A stretch of DNA of 64,000 nt from Pseudomonas syringae (GCF_001698815.1 NZ_LGSI01000068.1:434001-498000); one strand, 5' to 3'. Counted from the stretch's first letter, positions 8,741 through 17,342 are shown. Translations and numbers: made by a program. The notes: generated by a model not told the origin, from the letters alone.

Positions 8741-9436
8741 GCTTCACTCGACCGCGTCACGCAAGGCATCGACGTGATTATGTCCGCCGTCCTGGGCGGC
8801 CCCGACGTCATCGTCGACGGTCAGGTCGCGCTCGCCGAGGCGGCGAAGCGCAATAGTGTGCGGCGGATACTGCCGTCGGATTTTGGTCTGGACCTTTTCA
8901 AGGCAACCCCAGGCGGACACCCGGCCTTCAACTGGCGCGCAGCGGCAGACGAGCAGATCGCCGCAATGGGTCTTGAGCGCATCCACATGCTCCAGGGCGC
9001 ATTCATGCACATGATGGCGCCGGGTTCTCCGCTTATCGACTACACGACTTATACGGCCCAATTCTGGGGGGACGGTACGCGACCGATCGAGATCACGAGC
9101 GTCGACGACACGGCACGCATGACGGCCCGCGTCGCCCTGGACCGCAGCGTCGAGAGCGGCAAATTCGCCTTCTGCGGCGACAGGCTCTCGTTCCAGGAGG
9201 CTGCAGACCTTGCGGAGAAACGCACAGGCAAGCCTTTTTCAAGGCGCTCGCTCGGGTCTGAGGCTGATCTGCGAAAAGCGCTCGACGCGGCCAGGGCGTC
9301 CGATCCGCAGCAGGCCGTGATGCTTGCCTATCAGCTCTACATGCTCAACGGCCAGACTGCGCTTGAGAACCTGAAGTCCCAGCGCTATCCCGATATCCAG
9401 CTACAAAGGCTGAGGGACTTTCTCGCTCAGCAGTAG
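8711..9436 (+). pseudogene. NmrA/isoflavone-reductase-like NAD(P)-binding protein, 5' truncated
   Basis: From about 8711 the plus strand reads ELAEGDLSDHASL and continues as a typical NmrA-family atypical short-chain reductase (VIMSAVLGG, RILPSDFGLD, ITSVDDTARM) to a stop at 9436. The N-terminal glycine-rich dinucleotide-binding motif (GxxGxxG, first ~45 residues) is absent, so the Rossmann fold is incomplete. A GTG at 8774 and an ATG at 8780 could start a shorter product. The fragment is head to head with a truncated lysR, and the reading frames overlap over about 30 bases at the junction. Confidence 0.8.
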
Positions 9437-9474
9437 CCTTGCCTGCCTGAATGCTCTGGCAAACGCGCACGATG

Positions 9475-10272
9475 CTATGACGTCCTGGCCCCAGGATTCT
9501 GCCAGAACGATGGATCGGCGCTCTTGAGGCGCTCAACAGCATTATTGATATGGTTGAGCGCCGCATGGCGCGCGCCCTCAGGATCACGTGCGGCAATGGC
9601 CGCGTACACGGCAAAGTGCTCGACCCGCACCGTCTTTGCCAGATCCCTACGGCGCTCCTCGTTGGAGCGTGTAATGCGGATCGCCTCTTTGATAAATTGC
9701 GCGATAAATTCGTGCAGTGACGGGTACAGCGGATTGCCCGTAGCTTTGGAAATGGAGTGATGGAACGCCAGGTCTTCTTCGACGCCATCGCGCCCCTCCT
9801 GCTCGGCGGCATCAATGGCCTTCAGCGCCTGGTGAATGGCCTCCAGTTGCACCGGCGAATGCCGCTGCGCCGCCAGTGCAGCCGCTTCCCCTTCGATTCC
9901 GCGGCGTAACTCGGTGACCCGCAATACCGCCTCGATCGACCCGCAGACATCCAGATCGATGGTGAACGCCTTGATATGCGCACCTTCGCAGACCACGGTG
10001 CCGCTGCCCTGGCGCACCTCCACCAGACCAGCTGACTTCAGGCGCGAAATGGCCTCGCGGATCACGGTCCTGCTGACACCGAAACGCTCGGCCAGTACCG
10101 GTTCCGTTGGCAGGCGCGCGCCCGGCAACGCTTCGCCTTTGGCGATGTAGGCCTTGAGGGCAGCGGTCACCTGATCAGACAGTGTGCCCTTGGCAGAATC
10201 CTTCAGAACCGCCAACGCGTCGGCGGAACGGGAGGAGTTATCAGAATTGGGCATAGGCATCTCTGGGCTCAA
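9475..10272 (-). CDS. GntR-family regulator, FadR subgroup (FCD domain)
   Basis: A 265-residue repressor-type protein. The winged helix lies at about residues 30-95 (RLPTEPVLAERFGVSRTVIR, then GLVEVRQGSGTVV), followed by an all-helical FCD ligand-binding domain containing the expected RRGIEGEAAALAA and FHHSISKATGNP segments with metal-binding histidines. Two in-frame Met codons close to the first one could also be the start. It is divergent from the MFS-denD-otnK-otnC operon and is the natural candidate for its control, with a sugar acid or derivative as inducer. Confidence 0.9.
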   Translation of the reverse strand: MSPEMPMPNSDNSSRSADALAVLKDSAKGTLSDQVTAALKAYIAKGEALPGARLPTEPVLAERFGVSRTVIREAISRLKSAGLVEVRQGSGTVVCEGAHIKAFTIDLDVCGSIEAVLRVTELRRGIEGEAAALAAQRHSPVQLEAIHQALKAIDAAEQEGRDGVEEDLAFHHSISKATGNPLYPSLHEFIAQFIKEAIRITRSNEERRRDLAKTVRVEHFAVYAAIAARDPEGARHAALNHINNAVERLKSADPSFWQNPGARTS

Positions 10273-10329
10273 AACGGTGAAGGTACTGCATTTCAGACAC
10301 GACGTCCTCTTTGGCGTCGGGCCTTGAAT

Positions 10330-10340
10330 TCGTATGACGT
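10330..10340. promoter_or_regulatory. Candidate GntR/FadR-type operator
   Basis: The sequence TCGTATGACGT matches the FadR-subgroup operator pattern TnGTnnnACnA at all fixed positions but the last. It sits between the divergent GntR gene and the MFS gene, about 78 bases before the MFS start. The match is short, so this is a positional inference. Confidence 0.35.
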
Positions 10341-10417
10341 ATTATGATATCAACGCCACTTCATGTAATCCGAAAAAAACAAAACGACCCAATACAACAA
10401 TAAGGATGGGGAAACAC

Positions 10418-11728
10418 ATGACTGAATCGTTGACTCAAACCGAAACGCGGGCGGCCTCTGATCGCTTCGAGGACATGGCCTACCGCAAAGTCGCTTGGCG
10501 TATCTTGCCGCTGCTATTGCTGTGCTACCTCGTCGCCTATCTGGACCGAGTGAACGTCGGCTTCGCTAAATTGCAGATGTCCGACGATCTGCATTTTTCC
10601 GAAGCCGTTTATGGTCTCGGTGCGGGGATTTTCTTCATCGCCTACTTCCTGGTGGAGATTCCCAGTAACCTGATCCTGCATCGCGTCGGAGCCCGGTTGT
10701 GGATCGCACGCATCATGATCAGTTGGGGGATCATCTCGTCCGGCATGGCACTGGTGAATACGCCGATGTCCTTCTACATCATGCGCTTCCTGCTCGGGCT
10801 CGCCGAAGCCGGGTTTTATCCGGGTGTCATTCTCTATCTGTCGTACTGGTTCCCGACCCATCGTCGCGGCAAAATGTTCGCGCTGTTCGCAACGGCGGTC
10901 CCCCTGTCCGGGCTGATTGGTGCGCCCTTGTCCGGCTGGATCATGTCGGCGTTCGACGGTCAGCATGGGTTCGCGGGCTGGCAGTGGCTGTTTTTCCTTG
11001 AAGGGCTGCCCTCGATCGCTGTCGGAATATTGGTCATCTTCTGCCTTAGCGACCGAATTTCCGAAGCTGGCTGGCTCTCCCGCGAGCAGAAAACCCTGCT
11101 GCAATCGCGCATCGACGCAGAAACCGATGCTCATCAGATCCACAGCGTGAGGCAGGTCTTCAGCCAACCACGTATCTGGCTGCTGACGGCCATCTATTTC
11201 TGCATGATCGCGGGCTTCTACACCGTGGGCTTCTGGTTACCGACGCTTATCCGGCAAGCCGGAGTCAGCGATGTCCTACAGGTCGGATTGCTGACCGCCA
11301 TTCCTTATGCCGCAGCGGCGCTGACCATGATTCTGGTTTCGCGCAGCGCTGACCGGCTTCGCGAGCGGCGCTGGCACCTGGCGTTGACCGCAGTGCTCGG
11401 TGGTGTCGGTCTGTTCATCTCCGCCACCTGGAGCGGCAACTTCACTGTTTCGATGATCGGCCTGACGCTCGGCGCCATGGGAGCCTTGAGCACCCTGCCA
11501 TTGTTCTGGAGCCTGCCGACCGCCTTTCTCGGAGGCACCGCAGCCGCCGCGGGTATTGCGCTGATCAATTCCTGGGGCAACCTGGCGGGCTTCGTTTCTC
11601 CGTACCTGATGGGCTTTCTCAAGGACATGACTCAGAGCACCACAATTGGCATGTACGTGATGGCCAGCGCCTTGTTCCTGGGCGCACTGCTGGTCTTCAG
11701 AATTCCCGGAAAACTCGTCAATCACTGA
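10418..11728 (+). CDS. MFS transporter, anion:cation symporter (ACS) family
   Basis: About 436 residues with 12 predicted membrane segments. The ACS hallmark LDRVNVGFAKLQM follows the first helix, and GLAEAGFYPGVILYLSYWFP with the RRGK loop lies around helices 4-6. ACS members carry sugar acids such as glucarate, galactonate, tartrate or related compounds with protons. The ATG at 10418 is preferred because GGGGA lies before it; the open frame extends upstream to 10334 without support. It is the first gene of an operon with denD, otnK and otnC, so its cargo is probably a four-carbon sugar acid. Confidence 0.88.
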   Translation: MTESLTQTETRAASDRFEDMAYRKVAWRILPLLLLCYLVAYLDRVNVGFAKLQMSDDLHFSEAVYGLGAGIFFIAYFLVEIPSNLILHRVGARLWIARIMISWGIISSGMALVNTPMSFYIMRFLLGLAEAGFYPGVILYLSYWFPTHRRGKMFALFATAVPLSGLIGAPLSGWIMSAFDGQHGFAGWQWLFFLEGLPSIAVGILVIFCLSDRISEAGWLSREQKTLLQSRIDAETDAHQIHSVRQVFSQPRIWLLTAIYFCMIAGFYTVGFWLPTLIRQAGVSDVLQVGLLTAIPYAAAALTMILVSRSADRLRERRWHLALTAVLGGVGLFISATWSGNFTVSMIGLTLGAMGALSTLPLFWSLPTAFLGGTAAAAGIALINSWGNLAGFVSPYLMGFLKDMTQSTTIGMYVMASALFLGALLVFRIPGKLVNH

Positions 11729-11743
11729 CGTTTGGAGTAACTC

Positions 11744-12718
11744 ATGAATATTCTCGTGACCGGCGCAGCCGGTTTCCTGGGCCGACGCCTGATTGAAGCC
11801 CTGCTGTTGCGTGGTTCGTTGACCGACCACGCCGGCCTGAAACAACCTATTACGCGGATCACTGCGTTCGACATGGTGGCGCTCGAAGGCATCGACGATC
11901 CTCGGGTAAAGGTGGTGTGTGGTGATATCGCCGACCGCGAAGTACTCGACAGCCTGATCGATGCAGACACTGGGAGCGTTTTCCATCTCGCGGCAGTGGT
12001 TTCCAGCCAGGCCGAAGGCGACTTCGAACTGGGTATGCGCATCAATTTCACCGCCACGCAAAATCTGCTTGAACGCATTCGTCTGCTTGGTACGTGCCCG
12101 AAATGGGTGATGACCAGCTCCGTTGCCGTATTCGGCGGCCAACTGCCGGAACGCGTCGGGGATGATCACGTCTGGTCGCCGCAGAGTTCGTATGGCACGC
12201 AAAAAGCCATGAACGATCTGCTGCTCGCCGATTACAGCCGGCGAGGATTCGTCGATGGCCGCAGCCTGCGCATGCCGACCATCGTGGTGCGACCGGGTAA
12301 ACCGAACCTGGCCGCTTCCAGCTTTGCCAGCGGCATCATCCGTGAGCCACTCAACGGTCAGGACAGCGTTTGCCCGGTGCCGCTGGATACACGGCTCTGG
12401 CTGATGTCGCCAGCAACCGCCATTCGAAACCTGATCCATGGGCATGAACTGTCCAGCGAGCAATTGAGCCACGGCCGGGTGATCAACATGCCGGGTCTGT
12501 CCATTACGGTCGAACAGATGATCGATGCGCTGCGCCAGACTGCGGGCGATGGGGTTGCCGGGCGGATTCGCATGGAGCGCAATCCCGCGATTGAGCGCAT
12601 CGTCGGCTCCTGGCCCGGAGCGTTTACCGCGACTTACGCCCGGGATCTGGGGTTCGCCGCAGATGATGATTTTGCCGGTGTGATCAAGCAGTTCATCAGC
12701 GAGTATCCGCCCCGATAA
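11744..12718 (+). CDS. denD: NAD-dependent epimerase/dehydratase family, probable D-erythronate dehydrogenase
   Basis: A 324-residue extended short-chain dehydrogenase. The dinucleotide motif TGAAGFLGRRL is at residues 5-15, a catalytic serine lies in MTSSVAVFGG and the Tyr-x3-Lys pair in SSYGTQKA. DenD proteins oxidise D-erythronate at C2 to 2-oxo-tetronate. That assignment rests on the direct linkage to OtnK- and OtnC-type genes, which is the published arrangement for tetronate use; sequence alone only gives the epimerase family. A GGAG ribosome site precedes the ATG and the gene follows the MFS gene by 15 bases. Confidence 0.75.
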   Translation: MNILVTGAAGFLGRRLIEALLLRGSLTDHAGLKQPITRITAFDMVALEGIDDPRVKVVCGDIADREVLDSLIDADTGSVFHLAAVVSSQAEGDFELGMRINFTATQNLLERIRLLGTCPKWVMTSSVAVFGGQLPERVGDDHVWSPQSSYGTQKAMNDLLLADYSRRGFVDGRSLRMPTIVVRPGKPNLAASSFASGIIREPLNGQDSVCPVPLDTRLWLMSPATAIRNLIHGHELSSEQLSHGRVINMPGLSITVEQMIDALRQTAGDGVAGRIRMERNPAIERIVGSWPGAFTATYARDLGFAADDDFAGVIKQFISEYPPR

Positions 12719-12737
12719 CCGGCTTGAGGAGCACCCT

Positions 12738-14024
12738 ATGACTACCCACCCTTCCCGGCCGCTATTGGGCTGCATCGCTGACGATTTCACCGGCGCCACC
12801 GACCTGGCCAACATGCTGGTGCGCGGCGGCATGCGTACCGTGCAAAGTATCGGTGTACCCGCCGCTGACATCGCCGACTTGCTGGATGCCGACGCTATCG
12901 TCATTGCCCTGAAGTCCCGAACCGTGCCAGCCGCGGAGGCCGTGGCGGAATCGCTCGAAGCGTTGCGCTGGCTAAGCGAACGGGGCTGCGAACAGATTTT
13001 CTTCAAGTACTGCTCGACTTTCGACTCGACCGCCGCCGGCAATATCGGGCAGGTCAGCGAAGCCCTGCTTGCCGCGCTGGACAGCGACTTCACCGTCGCC
13101 TGCCCGGCATTCCCGGAAAACGGTCGCACGATCTTTCGTGGGCATCTGTTCGTACAGGACCAACTGCTCAACGAGTCTGGCATGCAGCATCACCCGCTGA
13201 CACCGATGAACGACGCGAATCTGGTTCGCGTCCTGCAATCGCAGACTCAGGACAAAGTCGGCCTGCTGCGCTACGACACCGTGTCCAAAGGCGTCGAAAG
13301 CGTTCGCAAGCGCATGGCAGAACTACGCGCCGACGGCGTGCGCATGGCGGTTGCCGATGCCTTGTCCGATGCTGATCTGCATGTATTGGGCGAAGCCTGC
13401 GCTGACCTTGCGTTGCTGACAGGCGGCTCGGGGCTGGCGCTCGGTTTGCCGGATAACTTTCGTCGTGCCGGAAAATTGCGTGACCTGGACGCCGCACACG
13501 TGCCCAAAGTTGAAGGCGGCGAAGTCGTGCTGGCAGGCAGTGCTTCGCAAGCTACCAATGGGCAAGTCGCCGTCTGGCTTGAGGCGGGCCGCCCTGCTTT
13601 TCGACTCGATCCATTGGCGCTAGCGTCGGGCGATCCAGTCATCGAGCAGGCGCTGGTCTTCGCCCGTGGCAGTGCAGAAACGGTACTGATCTACGCCACC
13701 AGCACGCCGGATGAGGTCAAAGCGATACAACGCGAACTGGGTGTCGAACGAGCCGGAACCCTGGTCGAGCAGGCTATGGGGGAGATCGCTCGCGGGCTGC
13801 ACCAGGCTGGCGTTCGCCGTTTTGTCGTGGCTGGAGGGGAAACCTCAGGGGCCGTGGTTCAGGCATTGAATATCCAGTTATTGCAGATTGGCGCACAAAT
13901 TGATCCCGGGGTTCCCGCCTGCGTAAGTATCCCTGGAGAACCGCTGGCATTGGCGCTCAAGTCGGGCAATTTCGGCGGGCCTGACTTCTTCGCCAAGGCA
14001 CTCAATCAACTGGCAGGAGGCTGA
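12738..14024 (+). CDS. otnK: Four-carbon acid sugar kinase (DUF1537 family), probable 3-oxo-tetronate kinase
   Basis: A 428-residue kinase. The N-terminal acid-sugar-binding domain starts with IADDFTGATDLANML, the family signature, and also has FKYCSTFDSTAAGNIG and CPAFPENGRT. The C-terminal nucleotide-binding domain ends with VVAGGETSGAVVQAL. OtnK phosphorylates 3-oxo-tetronate at O4 with ATP in the cytoplasm. The stop codon overlaps the start of the class II aldolase gene, so the two are likely coupled. Related kinases act on D-threonate or hydroxythreonine, so the exact substrate is inferred from the neighbours. Confidence 0.85.
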   Translation: MTTHPSRPLLGCIADDFTGATDLANMLVRGGMRTVQSIGVPAADIADLLDADAIVIALKSRTVPAAEAVAESLEALRWLSERGCEQIFFKYCSTFDSTAAGNIGQVSEALLAALDSDFTVACPAFPENGRTIFRGHLFVQDQLLNESGMQHHPLTPMNDANLVRVLQSQTQDKVGLLRYDTVSKGVESVRKRMAELRADGVRMAVADALSDADLHVLGEACADLALLTGGSGLALGLPDNFRRAGKLRDLDAAHVPKVEGGEVVLAGSASQATNGQVAVWLEAGRPAFRLDPLALASGDPVIEQALVFARGSAETVLIYATSTPDEVKAIQRELGVERAGTLVEQAMGEIARGLHQAGVRRFVVAGGETSGAVVQALNIQLLQIGAQIDPGVPACVSIPGEPLALALKSGNFGGPDFFAKALNQLAGG

Positions 14025-14665
14025 TGATGAGCAACGAAAATACGCTGCGCGAGGAGATTTGTGACGTCGGCCGTCTTTTGTACAGCCGTGGTTACACGGT
14101 TGGCAGCGCGGGCAACATCAGCGCCCGACTCGATGACGGCTGGCTGATCACGCCCACGGACGCCTGCCTGGGTCGTCTCAATCCCGGATCAATTGCCAAG
14201 GTCAACCTGGCTGGCGAGTGGGTTTCTGGAGACAAACCGTCAAAAACCCTGGCACTGCATCGTCAAGTCTACGATCGCAATCCCGATGTCGGCGGCGTCG
14301 TACACACCCACTCGACCCATCTCGTAGCGTTGACGCTGGCCGGTGTCTGGCACGAGCATGACATCCTGCCGCCACTGACCCCCTATCAAGTGATGAAGGT
14401 CGGGCACATTCCGCTGATCCCCTATGCACGTCCCGGTTCACCGAAGGTGGCCGAGCGTGTGGCGCGGCTGGCTAACAGTGTGCGTGGCGTGATGCTGGAG
14501 CGGCTGGGTCCGGTGGTCTGGGAAAGTTCGGTATCCAAGGCAAGTTTTGCGCTGGAAGAACTTGAAGAAACGGCGCGCCTTTGGTTAATGAGCAATCCCA
14601 AACCGGCACTGCTCGACCGCGCGGCGCTGGATGAGTTACACGAGGTCTTTGGCGTCCAGTGGTAA
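14024..14665 (+). CDS. otnC: Class II aldolase/adducin family, probable 3-oxo-tetronate-4-phosphate decarboxylase
   Basis: A 213-residue zinc-dependent aldolase-fold protein. GSAGNISARLDDG forms the phosphate-binding turn, and the zinc ligands appear in VHTHSTHLVAL. In the tetronate pathway this enzyme decarboxylates 3-oxo-tetronate 4-phosphate to dihydroxyacetone phosphate. AGGAGG just before the overlapping ATG gives a strong ribosome site; a second ATG follows immediately. It is the last gene of the operon. No hydroxypyruvate-isomerase-like OtnI gene follows, although that step is needed if D-erythronate is the growth substrate. Confidence 0.85.
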   Translation: MMSNENTLREEICDVGRLLYSRGYTVGSAGNISARLDDGWLITPTDACLGRLNPGSIAKVNLAGEWVSGDKPSKTLALHRQVYDRNPDVGGVVHTHSTHLVALTLAGVWHEHDILPPLTPYQVMKVGHIPLIPYARPGSPKVAERVARLANSVRGVMLERLGPVVWESSVSKASFALEELEETARLWLMSNPKPALLDRAALDELHEVFGVQW

Positions 14666-14685
14666 CACTGCACGTAGCGCCTTGG

Positions 14686-14857
14686 TCATTCGCTTGACTT
14701 TTTGCTTTCAGGAATCATATCCAGATCGCGGGCGTACCGGACCACCACGAACCGGACATGCTCAATGAAGTGAATTATCTCTACCTGTTCGAGTAGATCG
14801 ATCAGTTGGCAAACGCGCTTCCAGCTCGCGGATCCGCGCCTGTATCTCCATACTCAT
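14686..14857 (-). pseudogene. Small coiled-coil-like gene (about 56 codons) with one frameshift
   Basis: On the minus strand an ATG at 14857, preceded by GGAGAG, starts MSMEIQARIRELEARL. The frame then runs to an early stop, but shifting by one base at about 14805 restores a convincing sequence (QLIDLLEQVEIIHFIEHV, then RDLDMIPESKKSSE) ending at a TGA at 14686. The total length, 172 bases, is one more than a multiple of three, consistent with a single inserted base. It lies 8 bases after the phosphatase stop, so it was probably the last gene of that operon. Function unknown. A sequencing error cannot be excluded. Confidence 0.5.
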
Positions 14858-14865
14858 GCTCTCCG

Positions 14866-15489
14866 TTATTCAGAAAGTGTGCTGATCGTTCCCGATATCG
14901 GGAGCGGATTTTGGGATGGAACAATGTAATTCAGCACCGTTTCGATGTTATCCAGCATCAGTAACTGTCCGTTATTCAATTGCCAGTCATAGAAATCCGA
15001 ATAATCCTTACGAACCAGTGCACGCAGGGTTTTGGCGATAAAGCCATGAGCGACCAGCAACAGACTTTCGGACGCAGAAGTTTCAATCAACTGCAGAAGT
15101 CCGCTGTGCGTGCGGGTGAAGATTGCGGCGATTGACTCGCCATCAGGTGGGCTCAGATGCCAGTGCCGAGTAATGTTTTGTGCCCATAGCTCCGGATGGC
15201 TCTGCCGGGCCTCAACCTGGGTCAAGCCCTCAAAAACACCGACGTTTCGCTCCCGAAAGCACTCGATGGTGTGCACTGGCAAATTCAAATGTTCATTGAT
15301 AATCTCGGCCGTTTGTCTCGCTCGGAGTAACGGCGATACCACAATGCCATCGATTGATGATGGTAACTCCAGCCGCAGGGCCAAAGCCTGGGCCCTGCCT
15401 ACCTCGTTCAATCCGGGATTGAGTGAGCCAAGGTAGCGGTGCTCTGCATTGGCATCAGTTTGCCCATGTCGCGCGATATACAGCCGCAT
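14866..15489 (-). CDS. Histidine phosphatase superfamily (phosphoglycerate mutase-like)
   Basis: About 207 residues from an internal ATG at 15489. The catalytic RHG motif is in LYIARHGQTDANAEHR near the N-terminus, a second conserved arginine in SPLLRARQTAEII, a glutamate in FRERNVGVFEG and the late histidine in LLLVAHGFIAKTL, so the active site looks complete. AGAGGA lies five bases before this ATG, which argues that the enzyme is translated on its own. The frame is nevertheless open upstream into a LysR helix-turn-helix, so a 302-residue fusion could also be made. Substrate unknown. Confidence 0.85.
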   Translation of the reverse strand: MRLYIARHGQTDANAEHRYLGSLNPGLNEVGRAQALALRLELPSSIDGIVVSPLLRARQTAEIINEHLNLPVHTIECFRERNVGVFEGLTQVEARQSHPELWAQNITRHWHLSPPDGESIAAIFTRTHSGLLQLIETSASESLLLVAHGFIAKTLRALVRKDYSDFYDWQLNNGQLLMLDNIETVLNYIVPSQNPLPISGTISTLSE

Positions 15490-15774
15490 GATAGTCCTCT
15501 GAGAAATAACTGCAGGAGCATAGGAGCTGTCGAGTCGTTCCATCGCGCGCGTCAGCGACCGGGCATGCCGCAGCAGCGCCTGCCCCGCTGGCGTGGGTTC
15601 AACTCCGCGTTTACTGCGTTTGAGCAACGCCGTACCGAAGCGCACCTCGACGTCGGAGATCCGTTTGCTGACCGCGGATGGCGCAATGAATGCCCGTTCG
15701 CTGGCCCGTGCGATGGTGCCTTCCTCGCAGACCAGAATGAACAGGTGCAAGGAGAAGTAATCCAGATGCGGCAC
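15490..15774 (-). pseudogene. LysR N-terminal domain remnant joined in frame to the phosphatase
   Basis: The first ~85 codons encode a complete LysR helix-turn-helix and the start of the linker helix (AFIAPSAVSKRISDVEVRF, then PTPAGQALLRHARSLTRAM). The effector domain is missing. About ten codons that look like translated untranslated leader (including the AGAGGA ribosome site) lead straight into the phosphatase without a stop. It is most simply a broken lysR, joined in frame by deletion. If translated as a fusion it would be a DNA-binding domain on a histidine phosphatase, which would be unusual. Confidence 0.7.
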
Positions 15775-15947
15775 TACGTTTTCCCCTCAAGTCGCGGCGT
15801 GGCTCAAGCCAGGTATGCCCGTCAGATCGAATCGGTCGAAGCTAACATTTGCGACCTGATCAGCCAAGGCAAAACCTTTGAATAAACCCGGACTGCACTG
15901 GGTTACCACAGCCTGCAGAGGAAAGTCTGATGAGGCGCATGCGTAAC

Positions 15948-16110
15948 ACATCCTTGCCGAAAGTGAAGCTCGTACAACCAAGGAAGCGCAGTTGATGCAG
16001 GCGCTGCTGAACGAAACCCCAGGCCTCGAATTCGTCAGTCCAGCCGGGGCGTTCTACGCATTCGCTTACTGTGCCGGATTAATCGGCCGTACCTCAGCGG
16101 GTGGCCGACC
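15948..16110 (+). pseudogene. Class I/II aminotransferase C-terminal remnant
   Basis: A short stretch in one frame (KEAQLMQALLNETPGLEF, then SPAGAFYAFAYCAGLIGRTS) resembles the small-domain region of fold-type I aspartate/aromatic aminotransferases, where GAFYxFP is characteristic. It is bounded by a stop just upstream and by unrelated sequence after GRTS, and no start codon context is visible. It is a fragment of about 50 codons within a scarred zone. Confidence 0.5.
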
Positions 16111-16134
16111 CTGCGTTAATTTTCAGGCGGTTTG

Positions 16135-16527
16135 TCAACCCATGAAGAATACGGCGACCTTGTTTCCTAATGGGTCACGAAGGTAGGCGACGTAGAAATC
16201 ATCTTCGTAGGCATCTCGGTAACCCGGAGCGCCCTCATCCGTTCCTCCGTTTGCCAGACCGCCCTTATAAGCCGCTTCTACCTGCGCCTTGGAGTCGGCC
16301 CGAAACGCCAGCATGACGCCGTTCCCAGCCGTCGCCGGTTGGCCATCAAAGGGTTGAGCGACATGGATGGTTCCCGGCCCATTCGACTTGTCAGCAACAT
16401 CCGGCAGCGAGAAACAATATTGCTCCTCCGCCAGCTCTTTCTCATAACCTAACGGTGAAAGAACAGCTTCGTAGAATCGTCCGGAAGCCTCGACGTCGTT
16501 AGCGCCTATGTACAAATAACTGAGCAT
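16135..16527 (-). CDS. VOC (glyoxalase/bleomycin-resistance fold) family protein
   Basis: A 130-residue protein of the vicinal oxygen chelate fold. The start MLSYLYIGANDVEASGRFY and the end YVAYLRDPLGNKVAVFF are typical of the beta-alpha-beta-beta-beta repeats of this family, where lone members often bind metals or small ligands. GGAGG precedes the ATG. It does not sit in an obvious operon; function beyond fold is unknown. Confidence 0.85.
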   Translation of the reverse strand: MLSYLYIGANDVEASGRFYEAVLSPLGYEKELAEEQYCFSLPDVADKSNGPGTIHVAQPFDGQPATAGNGVMLAFRADSKAQVEAAYKGGLANGGTDEGAPGYRDAYEDDFYVAYLRDPLGNKVAVFFMG

Positions 16528-16927
16528 GATCGCCTCCTGACAGGGCGTGGGTGCACTCGGCTGGCTGATCCCGGAAGCGGCTAAAACGGTGCCGCAGAGA
16601 CCGAAGTACCCAGGATTCTAGACAGCGATTCCGGGGTGCGCTTAGCGTCACCCGCCGAGTATCGAAAAATCTGATCGCCTGCAAGACTAACGGCACGCAT
16701 GAGCTGCAGCATTCTTCGCGACACCTCGGGACCTGCACAAAAAAGGGACACAAACCCATTCGGCGGGAGGCTGGATAAGTGCTTTTAGGCCGCATATTTG
16801 GTACTGCACGCGAAAGGCCAAAAAAAACATCCGAATGGATTGTTTTTTAATGCTTTTTGAGTTCATTCGAGCCTTCATTTGAACTTGCCAGTCCGGCATT
16901 ATCCCGTCCAGGAAAGGAGGGAAAATA
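16528..16927. other. 400-base intergenic region
   Basis: No convincing gene was seen here. The right end is AT-rich, with two A/T runs (around 16820 and 16845), and carries the ribosome site AAGGAGG of the XRE gene. It presumably holds divergent promoters for the VOC and XRE genes. Confidence 0.5.
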
Positions 16928-17272
16928 ATGACACTGGCAAAACGTTTACGAAGTGAGCGCGAAGCCCAGGGCCTGTCGCAGCGAGAGGTGGCGACGATGG
17001 GTAACATCCAGGCTAACGCTCAGGGACATTACGAAAATGGACAGCGCTGGCCACGTGCCGACTACCTGTCGCTGATACATTCCGCAGGATTTGATGTGCA
17101 GTACATCATTACCGGCGTGCGCAGGCCGTTGGCCGATACGAAGTTGTCCGATCATGAGTACGTCGTCATCAAGAGCTTTCGGTTGATCGATCCCGATGAT
17201 CGCGATGCCATAGAGCGGATCATGACGTCATTGGCGGTGAGCGTTCGAAACGGGACCGACGACAGTGCTTAG
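16928..17272 (+). CDS. XRE-type helix-turn-helix regulator
   Basis: A 114-residue Cro/CI-type protein. The helix-turn-helix is at about residues 5-60 (RLRSEREAQGLSQREVATMG, then HYENGQRWPRADYL), followed by a segment with YIITGVRRPL common in Pseudomonas phage-like regulators, and an acidic C-terminal tail. A strong AAGGAGG lies upstream of the ATG. Its targets are unknown. A tiny hydrophobic frame overlaps its end. Confidence 0.85.
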   Translation: MTLAKRLRSEREAQGLSQREVATMGNIQANAQGHYENGQRWPRADYLSLIHSAGFDVQYIITGVRRPLADTKLSDHEYVVIKSFRLIDPDDRDAIERIMTSLAVSVRNGTDDSA

Positions 17273-17342
17273 GTTCGGACTGCTGCTCGCTGTATTTGGC
17301 GGGTTCTGGCTGGCTGCGGTCGAAATGATCATGTTTGGCTGA
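17265..17342 (+). CDS. Possible 25-residue membrane peptide
   Basis: A GTG overlapping the last codons of the XRE gene opens a 25-codon frame, VLRFGLLLAVFGGFWLAAVE and a short tail, that is almost entirely hydrophobic and could form one membrane helix. The overlap would allow translational coupling. There is no independent ribosome site, and frames this short arise by chance, so confidence is low. Confidence 0.3.
   Translation: MLRFGLLLAVFGGFWLAAVEMIMFG

Noticed and set aside
11276..13183. Very long minus-strand frame (635 codons) opposite the MFS-denD-otnK genes
   Set aside because: Rich in Ser, Arg and Gln with no domain pattern; it is an antisense frame made possible by high GC content.
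15439..15885. Plus-strand frame of 148 codons antisense to the LysR remnant, ending in a plausible-looking 30-residue stretch
   Set aside because: Most of it is antisense to the helix-turn-helix coding region. The end (VAQARYARQIESVEANICDL) may be a small gene remnant, but no family was recognised and no start is visible.
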